Shown here in pieces: positions 7,631 through 15,532 of a stretch of DNA of 30,092 nt. How positions within the stretch are numbered: position 1 is the first letter of the stretch; each line of letters opens with the position of its first letter. The notes below the pieces were generated by a model. The model made no database searches. It had not been told where the DNA came from and saw nothing but the letters and a program-made list of their open reading frames with translations. A program made the translations under genes and the position numbers. Source of the DNA: DATKMP01 sp035541775 (GTDB lineage Bacteria; Bacteroidota; Ignavibacteria; UBA10030); the NCBI GenBank assembly GCA_035541775.1, contig DATKMP010000238.1, forward strand, positions 1-30,092. Reading direction: 5' to 3'.

Positions 7631-7678
7631 CACATTGAGAGATTGAATAGAGAGTTTTTACTGGCGAAGCTGGGATAA
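7631..7678 (+). pseudogene. Degenerate second copy of the sdhB 3' end
   Basis: Three bases after the hicA stop the sequence reads HIERLNREFLLAKLG and a TAA stop. The end of sdhB (7073-7120) reads HIARLNREFLLAKLT and stops. The two 48-base segments match at 38 positions; four of the six changed codons between the first His and the last residue are synonymous or conservative (CGG/AGA, GAA/GAG, TTG/TTA, TTG/CTG). Upstream of the CAC codon there is no similarity. The copy is therefore a remnant of an sdhB gene that evolved as coding sequence, not a recent slip duplication. Confidence 0.8.
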
Positions 7679-7758
7679 TGTAAAACATGATTAGAGATAA
7701 TAATTATTGTAATTTTTCTCGATACCATGTTTTGTTTGGTGTCGCATAACGATTGTAA

Positions 7759-7783
7759 CTCTGCTTCAAACACTGAAGCGGAG
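7759..7783. other. Strong hairpin upstream of the secreted orphan gene
   Basis: CTCTGCTTCA (7759-7768) pairs with TGAAGCGGAG (7774-7783) around a five-base loop; nine pairs are Watson-Crick and one is a wobble. No T-run follows directly, so it is either a weak terminator for the hicBA transcript or a leader structure for the gene starting at 7813. Confidence 0.45.
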
Positions 7784-7812
7784 CTTTGAGTGAAATATTG
7801 CTGGAGGATTCA

Positions 7813-8661
7813 TTGGAAAAACTCAAATTTTACTTATCCATCACGATGACAATCATTGTTGTTATGTCTTTGCCAGTATGTGCACAGCAACAAGATATTA
7901 GATCTATGGTGATGTCTAAGATCAATTCCATCAGAGGTAAATATCACTTAGATAATTATTCCATCGATACAATGATCAGCAAAGCTTGTAGAATGATTGA
8001 TACTACAGATACATCCATTCTAAAAACAATAAATAAGACGACTCAGAAAGAAGCTCTTACGTTATTGTGTAAAGGGCATGTTTTTGATTTAAACATTCGC
8101 AGCATTGTTTTAAAAAGTGATAGCAACGGCACTATAGATACAAATAATGCGGCATTAATTGGATTACTGAGTAATAAAACATTTAATCGAATGGGATTAC
8201 GTATATCAAAAAACGGCAATGAAGTGACAGCAAAGCTTATCTTTACGGAGAACTATATTAGATTTTCTCCACGATGGAGGTATGATGTTGAGGCCTCGCC
8301 TGGAAATTTTTCAGCATTTAATTGTATAATTTCCGGTATATCCTACGTCGATGATAGCATTTTTTATCAAACGACACAATTAGATGAATTACCTGAATCA
8401 TTTATTCCGAGTTCTCCAATAAAAATCGAATTTAAAGATAGTGATTATTATCACGAAAAAAATGAATCAAAACTTCTTTTGGACCAGCAATTAGTGTACC
8501 GGTTAGAACCCTTGCTAAAAGAAAAATTGCAAGATGATGATTTAAAATATTTTGAGATAGCATTATCATTTCCATATTCAAATGTGGTTTTTTTTGATTC
8601 AAAGGGTAAAATATTAGCATTTGTTCATTTTTTAAAAAACAATAAGGGGGTTGAACATTGA
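7813..8661 (+). CDS. Hypothetical secreted protein, AT-rich orphan
   Basis: A 282-residue protein I do not recognise. It begins with a Sec signal peptide (KLKFYLSITMTIIVVMSLPVCAQ, likely cut after the Ala-Gln region) and continues with a Ser/Thr/Asn/Ile-rich sequence without obvious repeats or catalytic motifs. The TTG at 7813 is chosen because GGAGG (7803-7807) lies five bases upstream and the signal peptide starts right after. The gene is clearly more AT-rich than sdh or ftsH, with many AAA, AAT and ATT codons, which suggests a different origin. Its stop overlaps a possible tiny reading frame at 8658. It could be a periplasmic or surface protein of the accessory block. Confidence 0.7.
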   Translation: MEKLKFYLSITMTIIVVMSLPVCAQQQDIRSMVMSKINSIRGKYHLDNYSIDTMISKACRMIDTTDTSILKTINKTTQKEALTLLCKGHVFDLNIRSIVLKSDSNGTIDTNNAALIGLLSNKTFNRMGLRISKNGNEVTAKLIFTENYIRFSPRWRYDVEASPGNFSAFNCIISGISYVDDSIFYQTTQLDELPESFIPSSPIKIEFKDSDYYHEKNESKLLLDQQLVYRLEPLLKEKLQDDDLKYFEIALSFPYSNVVFFDSKGKILAFVHFLKNNKGVEH

Positions 8662-8769
8662 AATGTTATTGGTCACTTTATATTATCCTTGTTGTGAGGA
8701 AGCTGCTCTCCCAAACAAAATAGTTGCGACATCGCCTGCGAAATTTATATGAATAAGTTTATTCTATGA
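8658..8769 (+). pseudogene. Possible frameshifted mini-lipoprotein
   Basis: A TTG at 8658 overlaps the previous stop (TTGA), follows AAGGGGG, and reads MKCYWSLYIILVV before running into RKLLSQTK and a stop. Skipping one base near 8697 instead gives LVV-GSCSPKQNSCDIACE and on to MNKFIL, ending in a TGA that overlaps the next ATG (ATGA). The joined product would be about 36 residues with a lipobox-like VGSC. This may be a broken small lipoprotein or a chance pattern: the last codons (ATGAATAAGTTTATTCT) also resemble the next gene's start, so a small tandem duplication could explain the end. Confidence 0.3.
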
Positions 8770-9557
8770 ACAAATTATTCTCTCTTCTTATCATCGCCTC
8801 AGCGGTCATTGTTGGTTCCGGCTGCACACGGCCAAAACTTGTTCCGGGTGTACCGGTTCAAGATGGTTTCGAAACTCCCTCGCTCAGTAATCTCTGGGCA
8901 ACGGATAAGATCCTCGCGTCGGATTATGCCATCCAATCGGTCGTTGTTAGGTCCGGGAAGAGTGCCATACAAATTACGCTGCACACTTCGGATCATTTTG
9001 AAGCGGGACAGCATGGCAACAACAATTCGGAGCGGGCTGAATTGACCGAGGTGTACCAGCTCTATTCCACCGAAGGAAACAGCTATGCCTTTTCATTCAG
9101 TATGTTTCTTCCGCCGGATTTTCCGATAGTGGATACACGATTAGTGATTGCCCAGTGGAAGCAGTTGTGTGAATGGAATCGAAAATGTGATGATAATAGT
9201 CCGGTGCTTGCCATTCGGTACAGAGTCGGAATTCTTTCGGTCACACAATCCCTTGGTGCTCACCGTATCACACTCTGGCAATCATCGGGCGAAGATGTGC
9301 GGAATAAGTGGATGGATTTTAGATTTCGAATTCGCTTTACCGCCGATACATCGGGGTATATCACGGCGTTTCTCAACGACAGTCTCATTTTGAATTATAC
9401 CGGTGCTACGGCATATCAAGAAAATGATTCAACGGGCTATCCATCGCCAAGCCGATTCTATTTTAAGATGGGTTTATATCGTGATGTGATGAACCAACCG
9501 ATGACCATCTATATCGATGATTATAGCAAAGAACTGCTCAGTGCTGAGAAGAAATAA
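8766..9557 (+). CDS. Polysaccharide-lyase-like lipoprotein (PF14099-type fold)
   Basis: A 263-residue putative lipoprotein. The first 19 residues are a hydrophobic signal ending in VGSGC, with Cys20 as the likely lipidation site; the box is not ideal. The mature part resembles the heparin-lyase-I-like jelly-roll family: GFETPSLSNLW, SERAELTE (a conserved acidic/basic block), FSMFLPPDFP, IAQWKQ, WMDFRFRIRF and FYFKMGLYRD. Members cleave uronic-acid-containing polysaccharides by beta-elimination, but the substrate cannot be read here. There is no polysaccharide-utilisation locus around it. The ATG at 8766 has no Shine-Dalgarno and may depend on translation from the small frame upstream. Confidence 0.7.
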   Translation: MNKLFSLLIIASAVIVGSGCTRPKLVPGVPVQDGFETPSLSNLWATDKILASDYAIQSVVVRSGKSAIQITLHTSDHFEAGQHGNNNSERAELTEVYQLYSTEGNSYAFSFSMFLPPDFPIVDTRLVIAQWKQLCEWNRKCDDNSPVLAIRYRVGILSVTQSLGAHRITLWQSSGEDVRNKWMDFRFRIRFTADTSGYITAFLNDSLILNYTGATAYQENDSTGYPSPSRFYFKMGLYRDVMNQPMTIYIDDYSKELLSAEKK

Positions 9558-9822
9558 AATAACAAATAGAAAATTTCGTTTCTCATCTCTGTTTGAGGAC
9601 GGCATGATAGAAAATGCAGAACGCTATCGTAAATGCCTTGAAAACATGTTTGTGATAAGGAAATTTAATTTAGCATGAAAAATCAGCATACAAGGGAAAA
9701 ATAAATTTATGTCAATTGAATCTTTTTCATAGAAGGTGTTGTTCTTGTATATCATCATGTGTTTAACAAGTTATGGACAGACAAATTCTGTATCCGTAAG
9801 TATCAATAAAGGAGAACAATCA

Positions 9823-10209
9823 ATGAAACGAGTGACAGGTATCGGCGGAATATTTTTTAAAGCGAAGAATCCCGATTCGCTGCGCGCCTGGTATCAGCAG
9901 CATCTTGGAATTGAAATCGAATCTTGGGGAGGGTATGCGTTTAAGTGGCGTACGGAAAAAAATCCTACGGGCAACGGATCGACGGTATGGAATGTTTTCA
10001 AGTCCGATACCAAGTATTTCGAACCGAGCCAATCGTCGTTTATGATCAACTATCGTGTTGAGAATTTAGACGAACTATTGCGCGCTCTTCGAGCGGAGGG
10101 ATGTCAGGTCGATCCGAAGGTAGAAGATTCAGAATATGGAAAGTTCGGATGGGTCATGGACCCGGAAGGAAATAAAATAGAACTCTGGCAGCCGCCCGAA
10201 GGACAATAA
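9823..10209 (+). CDS. VOC family (glyoxalase/bleomycin-resistance fold) protein
   Basis: A 128-residue single-module vicinal-oxygen-chelate protein: VTGIGGIFFKAKNPDSLRAWYQQHLGIEIE at the start, then FMINYRVENLDELLRAL, and FGWVMDPEGNKIELWQPPEG at the end with the usual terminal Glu ligand. Such proteins usually dimerise to form metal sites; the substrate is unknown. The ATG at 9823 has an AAAGGAG box (9808-9814) and begins exactly at the domain. The frame stays open upstream to 9736 and there reads like a short signal peptide (YIIMCLTSYGQ), with GAAGG before a TTG at 9745, so a secreted longer form cannot be excluded. Confidence 0.85.
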   Translation: MKRVTGIGGIFFKAKNPDSLRAWYQQHLGIEIESWGGYAFKWRTEKNPTGNGSTVWNVFKSDTKYFEPSQSSFMINYRVENLDELLRALRAEGCQVDPKVEDSEYGKFGWVMDPEGNKIELWQPPEGQ

Positions 10210-10300
10210 AATTTGCTGTGCATCGTGCGGGCAACTGGAAATGATTGCGGATTTGCATCGGCAAGGATTGAAGTAAATATTTTTAGGAAAGGAAGATGCT

Positions 10301-10648
10301 ATGAAAAAGAAAGCGACATTGATCTTGCGATGGTTTGCGCGGATCTGTAGTGTTGCCAGCATCGGTTTGCTTCTGCTCTTTGCTGTCGGCGAAAAAATCC
10401 ATCCTGCAAGACTTACGACAAAGGAATGGACGGAATTTATTTTTTTTCCTATCGGAATTTCTTTCGGGATGATTTTATCCTGGTGGAAAGAAAAAATTGG
10501 CGGATACGTTACGATGGCAAGTCTTGTGTTGTTTTATCTTGTTCACTATTTAATCACCGGAAGGTTTCCGCATGGGTGGGCATTCTTGATCTTTGCATTG
10601 CCGGGATTGTTATTTCTTGCAGCAGGTTTGTTGGCGAAGATAAAATAG
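10301..10648 (+). CDS. Small hypothetical membrane protein (DUF7670-like)
   Basis: A 115-residue protein with about four membrane helices: ICSVASIGLLLLFAVG, FIFFPIGISFGMILSWW, YVTMASLVLFYLVHYL and FLIFALPGLLFLAAGLLA. A short Arg/Lys-rich N-terminus (MKKKATLILRWFARI) and the sequence GEKIHPARLTTKEW follow a pattern I associate tentatively with DUF7670 proteins; no function is known to me. The ATG follows AGGAAAGGAAG at a good distance. It is the last gene of the accessory block and is convergent with the ftsH operon, separated by an inverted repeat. Confidence 0.75.
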   Translation: MKKKATLILRWFARICSVASIGLLLLFAVGEKIHPARLTTKEWTEFIFFPIGISFGMILSWWKEKIGGYVTMASLVLFYLVHYLITGRFPHGWAFLIFALPGLLFLAAGLLAKIK

Positions 10649-10717
10649 CGGTCAGCAATTAGCTATTAGCAATCTTGTAGGGCTGGAACAATGTCCGCCT
10701 TTATTTTTAACTGTGGT

Positions 10718-10767
10718 AGATTTCCGATTTCTAAAGAAGGAAATCGCAAGCAAGAAATCGAAAATCT
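10718..10767. terminator. Inverted repeat between convergent genes, possible bidirectional terminator
   Basis: AGATTTCCGATTTCT (10718-10732) pairs with AGAAATCGAAAATCT (10753-10767) at 14 of 15 positions around a 20-base loop that can itself fold (GATTTCT with GGAAATC). It lies between a plus-strand gene ending at 10648 and a minus-strand gene ending at 10773, where terminators are expected. T-runs are short, so an old palindromic repeat is an alternative. Confidence 0.45.
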
Positions 10768-10772
10768 TACTC

Positions 10773-11459
10773 TCACATCAAGCGCATCAGCGCATACAAT
10801 CCCCACATCACCAATCCGACACTGAGGGGAATCGAGAGGTTGTCATCCACTTTGATGGGAAGCGCCTCGACCACCGCACCAACGAATGCTGCGACGAAAC
10901 CCACAAGATATTCGGTTAACACGTAATGGATTTTTGGCGCAACAAGAATAACCAGCATTGCCGAAATGAAAAATGCTGTCGATCCTTCTAAGCTTTTTCC
11001 AAAAAACCGATGCCTTCCGAATCTTCTGCCGATGAGCGCCGATGTGGTGTCGGAAATAATGAGAATGGCGATGGAGTTGATGGCAATAATTTTGGGGAAG
11101 AGAAGCACACACAACGAAACGGCAATGAGCACATGCGATGCGCCGTTTAATCGCTTTTGCGTGGTATCTATTTCATGACGGCGCAGCAGCCAGCCGAACC
11201 ATTTATAAAACCATATGGAGATGGACGGAATATAGTACCGCGCGAGATCGACGGAGACGAACGCGATCATCAAGGGAATGAGAATGGAAAGAGCAAGTTC
11301 CTTCGAGATGAAATAATAAATAGTGGGAATGGAAAGAGAAAAAAGGTGAATACCTTTCCGCGCCAGTTCATGCCGGTACTCGATTGTAGCGGCATGTTCA
11401 AGCTTATTTAAATTGCCGGCATCCGGCGCAAACATTTTTTTTGCGTCAAACGGACTCAC
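10773..11459 (-). CDS. Dolichol/phytol kinase-like CTP-dependent lipid kinase
   Basis: A 228-residue polytopic protein of the SEC59/DGK1/VTE5 group, related to phosphatidate cytidylyltransferases. Diagnostic blocks are ELARKGIHLFSLSIP near the N-terminus, ISDTTSALIGRRFGRHRFFGKSLEGSTAFF in the middle (Asp and Lys of the CTP-binding region) and KVDDNLSIPLSVG near the end. About seven hydrophobic helices are visible. Relatives phosphorylate dolichol, phytol or diacylglycerol with CTP; the substrate here is unknown. The GTG at 11459 overlaps the ftsH stop (GTGA), indicating coupling; an ATG at 11435 is a possible alternative. It closes the tilS-hpt-ftsH operon. Confidence 0.82.
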   Translation of the reverse strand: MSPFDAKKMFAPDAGNLNKLEHAATIEYRHELARKGIHLFSLSIPTIYYFISKELALSILIPLMIAFVSVDLARYYIPSISIWFYKWFGWLLRRHEIDTTQKRLNGASHVLIAVSLCVLLFPKIIAINSIAILIISDTTSALIGRRFGRHRFFGKSLEGSTAFFISAMLVILVAPKIHYVLTEYLVGFVAAFVGAVVEALPIKVDDNLSIPLSVGLVMWGLYALMRLM

Positions 11460-13528
11460 GCTTTTGTACCGGTTGCTGTTGCCGCGACGGCCGCTTTGAG
11501 GGATGCTCCTTCCGGAATTCCGTTTGGAATTTTTTCTATTGGCGGCAGTTTCTCACCGCGGATGAGTTTATCGATTTCATCCGAATCAAGGATCTCGCGT
11601 TCCAACAATGCATTCGAGAGCCGGTGCAAAATCTGAATATTGTCTTTCAGAATTTTTTCAGAACGCTTCATTGCCATGGTAACGATTCTTTTGATTTCTG
11701 CATCGATGGCAATAGCTGTTTGTTCGCTGAAGTTGCGCGAGCGGGTAATTTCACGCCCGAGGAAAATTTCTTCTTCTTTCGCGCCGTAAGCAAGAGGCCC
11801 GAGTTTATCGCTCATGCCCCACTCGCAAACCATCTTGCGTGCAAGTTCTGTCGCGCGTTCAATATCGTTTCCAGCGCCGGTTGTTAATTGATTGAAAATC
11901 AGTTTTTCCGCAGCGCGTCCGCCGAGGGCATACGTGATCATCGTTTCCAGATATTCACGCGAGTATGTATGTTTCTCATCGATTGGTAAATAGGTCGTTA
12001 CACCCAATGCGCGTCCGCGCGGAATGATGGTGACTTTGTGCACGGGATCGGCTTCCGGTAAAAATTTTGCAACCAGCACGTGGCCGGATTCGTGGTACGA
12101 TGTCACTTTCTTTTCTTTGTCGGAAATAAGCATGCTCTTGCGTTCCATACCCATCATCACTTTATCTTTGGCTTCTTCAAAGTGATGCATGGCAACAACC
12201 TTGTCGTTCTTGCGGGCGGCCAGCAATGCGGCTTCGTTCACAAGATTGGCAATATCTGCGCCGGCGAGTCCCGGTGTACCTTTGGCAAGAACATCCAAGC
12301 GGACGTCATCGGCCAATGGAATTTTTTTGGTGTGAACTTTAAAAATACCTTCGCGCCCTTTGACATCCGGACGATCAACGACAATCTGCCGGTCAAATCT
12401 TCCTGGACGCAGCAATGCGGGATCAAGAACATCGGGGCGGTTGGTTGCGGCGATGATGATCACGCCATTGTTTTGTTCAAAGCCGTCCATCTCCACCAGT
12501 AATTGATTCAAGGTTTGTTCGCGTTCATCATGCCCGCCGCCAAGTCCGGCGCCGCGATGACGGCCGACTGCATCGATTTCATCGATGAAGATAATACACG
12601 GCGCGCTGCGTTTTCCTTGATCGAATAAATCCCGCACGCGGCTTGCACCAACGCCGACAAACATTTCCACAAAATCCGCTCCGCTGATGGAGAAGAACGG
12701 AACGCCGGCTTCACCGGCAACAGCGCGTGCGAGTAACGTTTTACCCGTGCCCGGAGGGCCAAGCAATAACACGCCGCGAGGAATTTTTCCGCCGAGCCGT
12801 TGAAACTTGGACGGCTCTTTTAAAAACTCAATCACTTCTTGGAGTTCAACTTTTGCTTCATCGGCGCCGGCAACATCCGTAAAGTTGATTTGCATCAAAC
12901 CTTCCGTCAATAATTTCGCATGGCTCTTGCCAAAGGAGAATAATCCTTTTGTTCCGCCGCCGCCGGCACCGGATTGCATCCGGCGGAAAATCACCAACCA
13001 GATGCCGATCAAGATGACCCATGGCAGAAAACTGATTGCCGCATTCAGCCACGTGCTGTCTTCTTTTTCAACTTTAAACTTCAATCCTTTTGCTGTCCAG
13101 CCGGTAACAAGCGGTTCATCTAAATTGGTGTACGGCAGCGTCAACTGGATACGCGTAACATTGTGCGCGGTTTTACCGCTGGATGTCTGAAGATCCATCG
13201 ATTCTTTGAGTTTGCCATGAAAATCGTAGACGCCATAGCTGGAAATTTTAATCGATGCATCTTGAATTTTTTGATCGTTCAGCAATTGTTGAAACGTCGT
13301 GAACCCGATTTCATATTCGGTTTCTTCATTGGTGCGGAATGCCCACATAATAAGAAACACCGCGAGAATAATTCCAATCCAGCTTAAGATCACCCGGCCG
13401 AATTTTCCCCACGGCGAATCGTCTTCGCGTTGTGGTTTGATGGGGCGTCGCGGTGTTCGCGGCGGCACGGGACGCTTCTTACTGTTTTGATCTTTATTCT
13501 CTGATTGTTCGTTCAACCATGTATTCAT
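11456..13528 (-). CDS. ftsH: ATP-dependent zinc metalloprotease FtsH
   Basis: A 690-residue membrane AAA+ protease that degrades misassembled membrane proteins and regulatory proteins. A basic, Pro-rich N-tail (1-40) precedes membrane helix 1 (about 45-65), a periplasmic domain, and helix 2 (about 163-181). The AAA domain has Walker A GPPGTGKT (257-264), Walker B IIFIDEID (312-319) and the second region of homology ATNRPDVLDPALLRPGRFDR. The protease domain has HESGH (479-483) and the third zinc ligand Asp555 in GAGNDIERAT. All catalytic residues are present. The start is preceded by AGGAG about 15 bases upstream. It lies 41 bases after hpt, the order common in many phyla. Confidence 0.97.
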   Translation of the reverse strand: MNTWLNEQSENKDQNSKKRPVPPRTPRRPIKPQREDDSPWGKFGRVILSWIGIILAVFLIMWAFRTNEETEYEIGFTTFQQLLNDQKIQDASIKISSYGVYDFHGKLKESMDLQTSSGKTAHNVTRIQLTLPYTNLDEPLVTGWTAKGLKFKVEKEDSTWLNAAISFLPWVILIGIWLVIFRRMQSGAGGGGTKGLFSFGKSHAKLLTEGLMQINFTDVAGADEAKVELQEVIEFLKEPSKFQRLGGKIPRGVLLLGPPGTGKTLLARAVAGEAGVPFFSISGADFVEMFVGVGASRVRDLFDQGKRSAPCIIFIDEIDAVGRHRGAGLGGGHDEREQTLNQLLVEMDGFEQNNGVIIIAATNRPDVLDPALLRPGRFDRQIVVDRPDVKGREGIFKVHTKKIPLADDVRLDVLAKGTPGLAGADIANLVNEAALLAARKNDKVVAMHHFEEAKDKVMMGMERKSMLISDKEKKVTSYHESGHVLVAKFLPEADPVHKVTIIPRGRALGVTTYLPIDEKHTYSREYLETMITYALGGRAAEKLIFNQLTTGAGNDIERATELARKMVCEWGMSDKLGPLAYGAKEEEIFLGREITRSRNFSEQTAIAIDAEIKRIVTMAMKRSEKILKDNIQILHRLSNALLEREILDSDEIDKLIRGEKLPPIEKIPNGIPEGASLKAAVAATATGTKA

Positions 13529-13569
13529 CGTTTTTTTTCAACTCCTGACATCAAAAGAACTAACTCCCA

Positions 13570-14127
13570 TTATGCAGCCGTATTTGGCGGAGCAAGGCGA
13601 TAGATCGATCTTAAATTACGAACTTTTTGGGCATAGTCCAAACCGTATCCAATAACAAAATCCGGCGGAATCTCAAATCCGATATAATCGACAGGAAAGT
13701 CGATTTTGGGTAAGCCCTTTTTTAATAATAATGAAACAAACGAAAGCGAGTGCGGGTTCTCTTTTTCAATAAGTTTTTTAATATAGGTGAGAGAGAGTCC
13801 CGAATCCACGATGTCTTCTACAATAATAATATCGCGCCCTTCGACCTGACAATTCAAGTCTTTCAACAATCGAACTTGCCCGGTGGAAATTTTTGCGTCG
13901 CCATAACTGGATAATTTAAAAAAGTCGATCTCGCAATCGACGGTGACATGCCGGATAAGGTCGGCGAGAAAAATAAATGCGCCGTTCAACACGCCGATGA
14001 AAATCGGTACTTTGTCTTTGTAGTCGGCATTGATGGTAGCCGCGAGTTCTCTGATGCGTGCTTGAATCTGTTGTTCCGTGATGAATTCTTCAAAGGTGTC
14101 GCCGTTGATATGAAAAAGTTTTGCCAT
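13570..14127 (-). CDS. hpt: Hypoxanthine phosphoribosyltransferase
   Basis: A 185-residue purine salvage enzyme that converts hypoxanthine (and often guanine) plus PRPP to IMP (GMP). The PRPP loop is IIIVEDIVDSGLSLTYI (about 100-116), with the acidic pair Glu104-Asp105. PIFIGVLNGAFIFLADL (41-57) is the N-terminal loop, FFKLSSYGDAK (69-79) covers the flexible loop, and DYIGFEIPPDFVIGYGLDY forms the purine-binding end. Length is typical. It starts seven bases after the tilS stop. In Bacillus the Hpt and TilS partners are linked to ftsH regulation; whether that holds here cannot be read from sequence. Confidence 0.95.
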   Translation of the reverse strand: MAKLFHINGDTFEEFITEQQIQARIRELAATINADYKDKVPIFIGVLNGAFIFLADLIRHVTVDCEIDFFKLSSYGDAKISTGQVRLLKDLNCQVEGRDIIIVEDIVDSGLSLTYIKKLIEKENPHSLSFVSLLLKKGLPKIDFPVDYIGFEIPPDFVIGYGLDYAQKVRNLRSIYRLAPPNTAA

Positions 14128-14134
14128 ACGATAC

Positions 14135-15529
14135 TCAAATAATGGGATGATAAGTAAGTTTGACTGCGCTGCGAGACGCAGGTGTTAATTTGAATCGGTC
14201 ATCTAATCGCTTGCCGCAAACCCAGACGATGTTGCCGTTCGATTCGAGAATCGGAATGGTGGATTTAAGATGCCGTGGAATTTTTTCGTTCGCGAAGTAA
14301 TCGCTCAATTTTTTTCTTGCTCGTAAGCCGAATGGCACAAACCAATCGCCGCTGCGCCACGTGCGAAGAACGAGATGCTGATTCAATTGTTGTGCATCGA
14401 CAAATTCTTCGTTGCGGTTGCCGGAAAAGGTGTGCGGCACAGGAATCGGTTCGCTGAGAGAAACCGTTCCTCCGGGAACCTGTAAGGATGTGCCGACATG
14501 AATTTCCAGTGCTGCAGGAATTTTTTGCATGGTCGATGTGATGAGAATGTTGTTTTGTTCGTGCGTGGCAGTGGTGTGAGATCCCAGTTCGATCCTTTTT
14601 CCGACGGGCAATTGGAAAAGGTGAAGCAGGCGTTCCACTTTTTTTTCTTCCGGCTCAATTTGAAAATGTTCCAGCAGCGTTACGCAAACTTCGGATTGAA
14701 GAAATTCCGGCAGCGTATGGAATGTTTCTATATGCAAGTTGAGGTCGCCGTTGGCAGAGATCGATGTGCAGCGAGAACGCTGTTCTTGAATCAATGTGCG
14801 GAGAGGGTCGTTCATTTTGCGCATGGCTTCGGCAACAGCCGTCAAGGAAAGTAACATAGTAGGATGTTTGCGTTGCAATGCAGGAATAATGCGATGCCGG
14901 AATGCATTTCGTCGATACGCAAGCGAAGCGTTCGAAGAATCCTCGCGGTAGTGCACGTTCTGTTCTTTGGCGTATGCTTCAATCTCGTTGCGCCAGGCAA
15001 ACAGCATTGGTCGGATAATGTTTCCTTCTTCCCGTTTTACGGGAATGCCTGCAAGTCCGCGAATGCCTGTGCCGCGAGAGATATTCATCAATACCGTTTC
15101 TGCATTGTCGTTGGCGTTGTGTGCCGTGGCGACAGCATCGGCATGAATTTGTTGCCGGATGGATTCGATCGCTTGATAGCGGAGCACTCGCGCAGCAAGC
15201 TGTTTGGAAATTTTATGTTCGTGTGCAAATGTTTTTACGTCGATGCGTTGTGAATAAAATGGAATTCCGTTTTCTTCTGCCGTCTGTCGCACAAACAATT
15301 CGTCTCCATCAGATTCTGCACCGCGCAGTTGATGATTGATGTGGGCTACCGCAAGCTGTACCTGCCATCGATTGCGCAATTCCTTCATGACGTGAAGCAA
15401 GGTCATCGAATCAATTCCGCCGCTGACAGCGAGCAGAAGGGATTGTCCCCGAGCGGCAAGCTTGTACTGCTGCATGAATTGTTCAAAAGAATGTACGAAT
15501 ATTGTTGAAATCGATTTCACTATGATCAC
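14135..15529 (-). CDS. tilS: tRNA(Ile)-lysidine synthase
   Basis: A 464-residue enzyme that modifies cytidine 34 of the CAU anticodon tRNA(Ile) to lysidine, so the tRNA reads AUA and is charged with isoleucine. The N-terminal PP-loop ATPase motif is AVSGGIDSMTLLHV (34-47), followed by VAHINHQLRGAESDGDE and TAHNANDNAETVLMNISRGTG. The TilS-specific C-terminal domain ends with LRTWRSGDWFVPFGL and KKLSDYFANEKIPRHLKSTIPIL. The start is unsure: GTG at 15529, GTG at 15520 or ATG at 15475; none has a good Shine-Dalgarno. The longer forms keep the usual helix before the PP-loop. A hairpin with a T-run precedes it on this strand. Confidence 0.95.
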   Translation of the reverse strand: MIIVKSISTIFVHSFEQFMQQYKLAARGQSLLLAVSGGIDSMTLLHVMKELRNRWQVQLAVAHINHQLRGAESDGDELFVRQTAEENGIPFYSQRIDVKTFAHEHKISKQLAARVLRYQAIESIRQQIHADAVATAHNANDNAETVLMNISRGTGIRGLAGIPVKREEGNIIRPMLFAWRNEIEAYAKEQNVHYREDSSNASLAYRRNAFRHRIIPALQRKHPTMLLSLTAVAEAMRKMNDPLRTLIQEQRSRCTSISANGDLNLHIETFHTLPEFLQSEVCVTLLEHFQIEPEEKKVERLLHLFQLPVGKRIELGSHTTATHEQNNILITSTMQKIPAALEIHVGTSLQVPGGTVSLSEPIPVPHTFSGNRNEEFVDAQQLNQHLVLRTWRSGDWFVPFGLRARKKLSDYFANEKIPRHLKSTIPILESNGNIVWVCGKRLDDRFKLTPASRSAVKLTYHPII

Positions 15530-15532
15530 GAT

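Noticed and set aside
9604..9735. Three tiny frames (24, 9 and 7 codons) before the VOC gene
   Set aside because: Each is short and without similarity to anything known to me. They may be decay products, but nothing supports translation.
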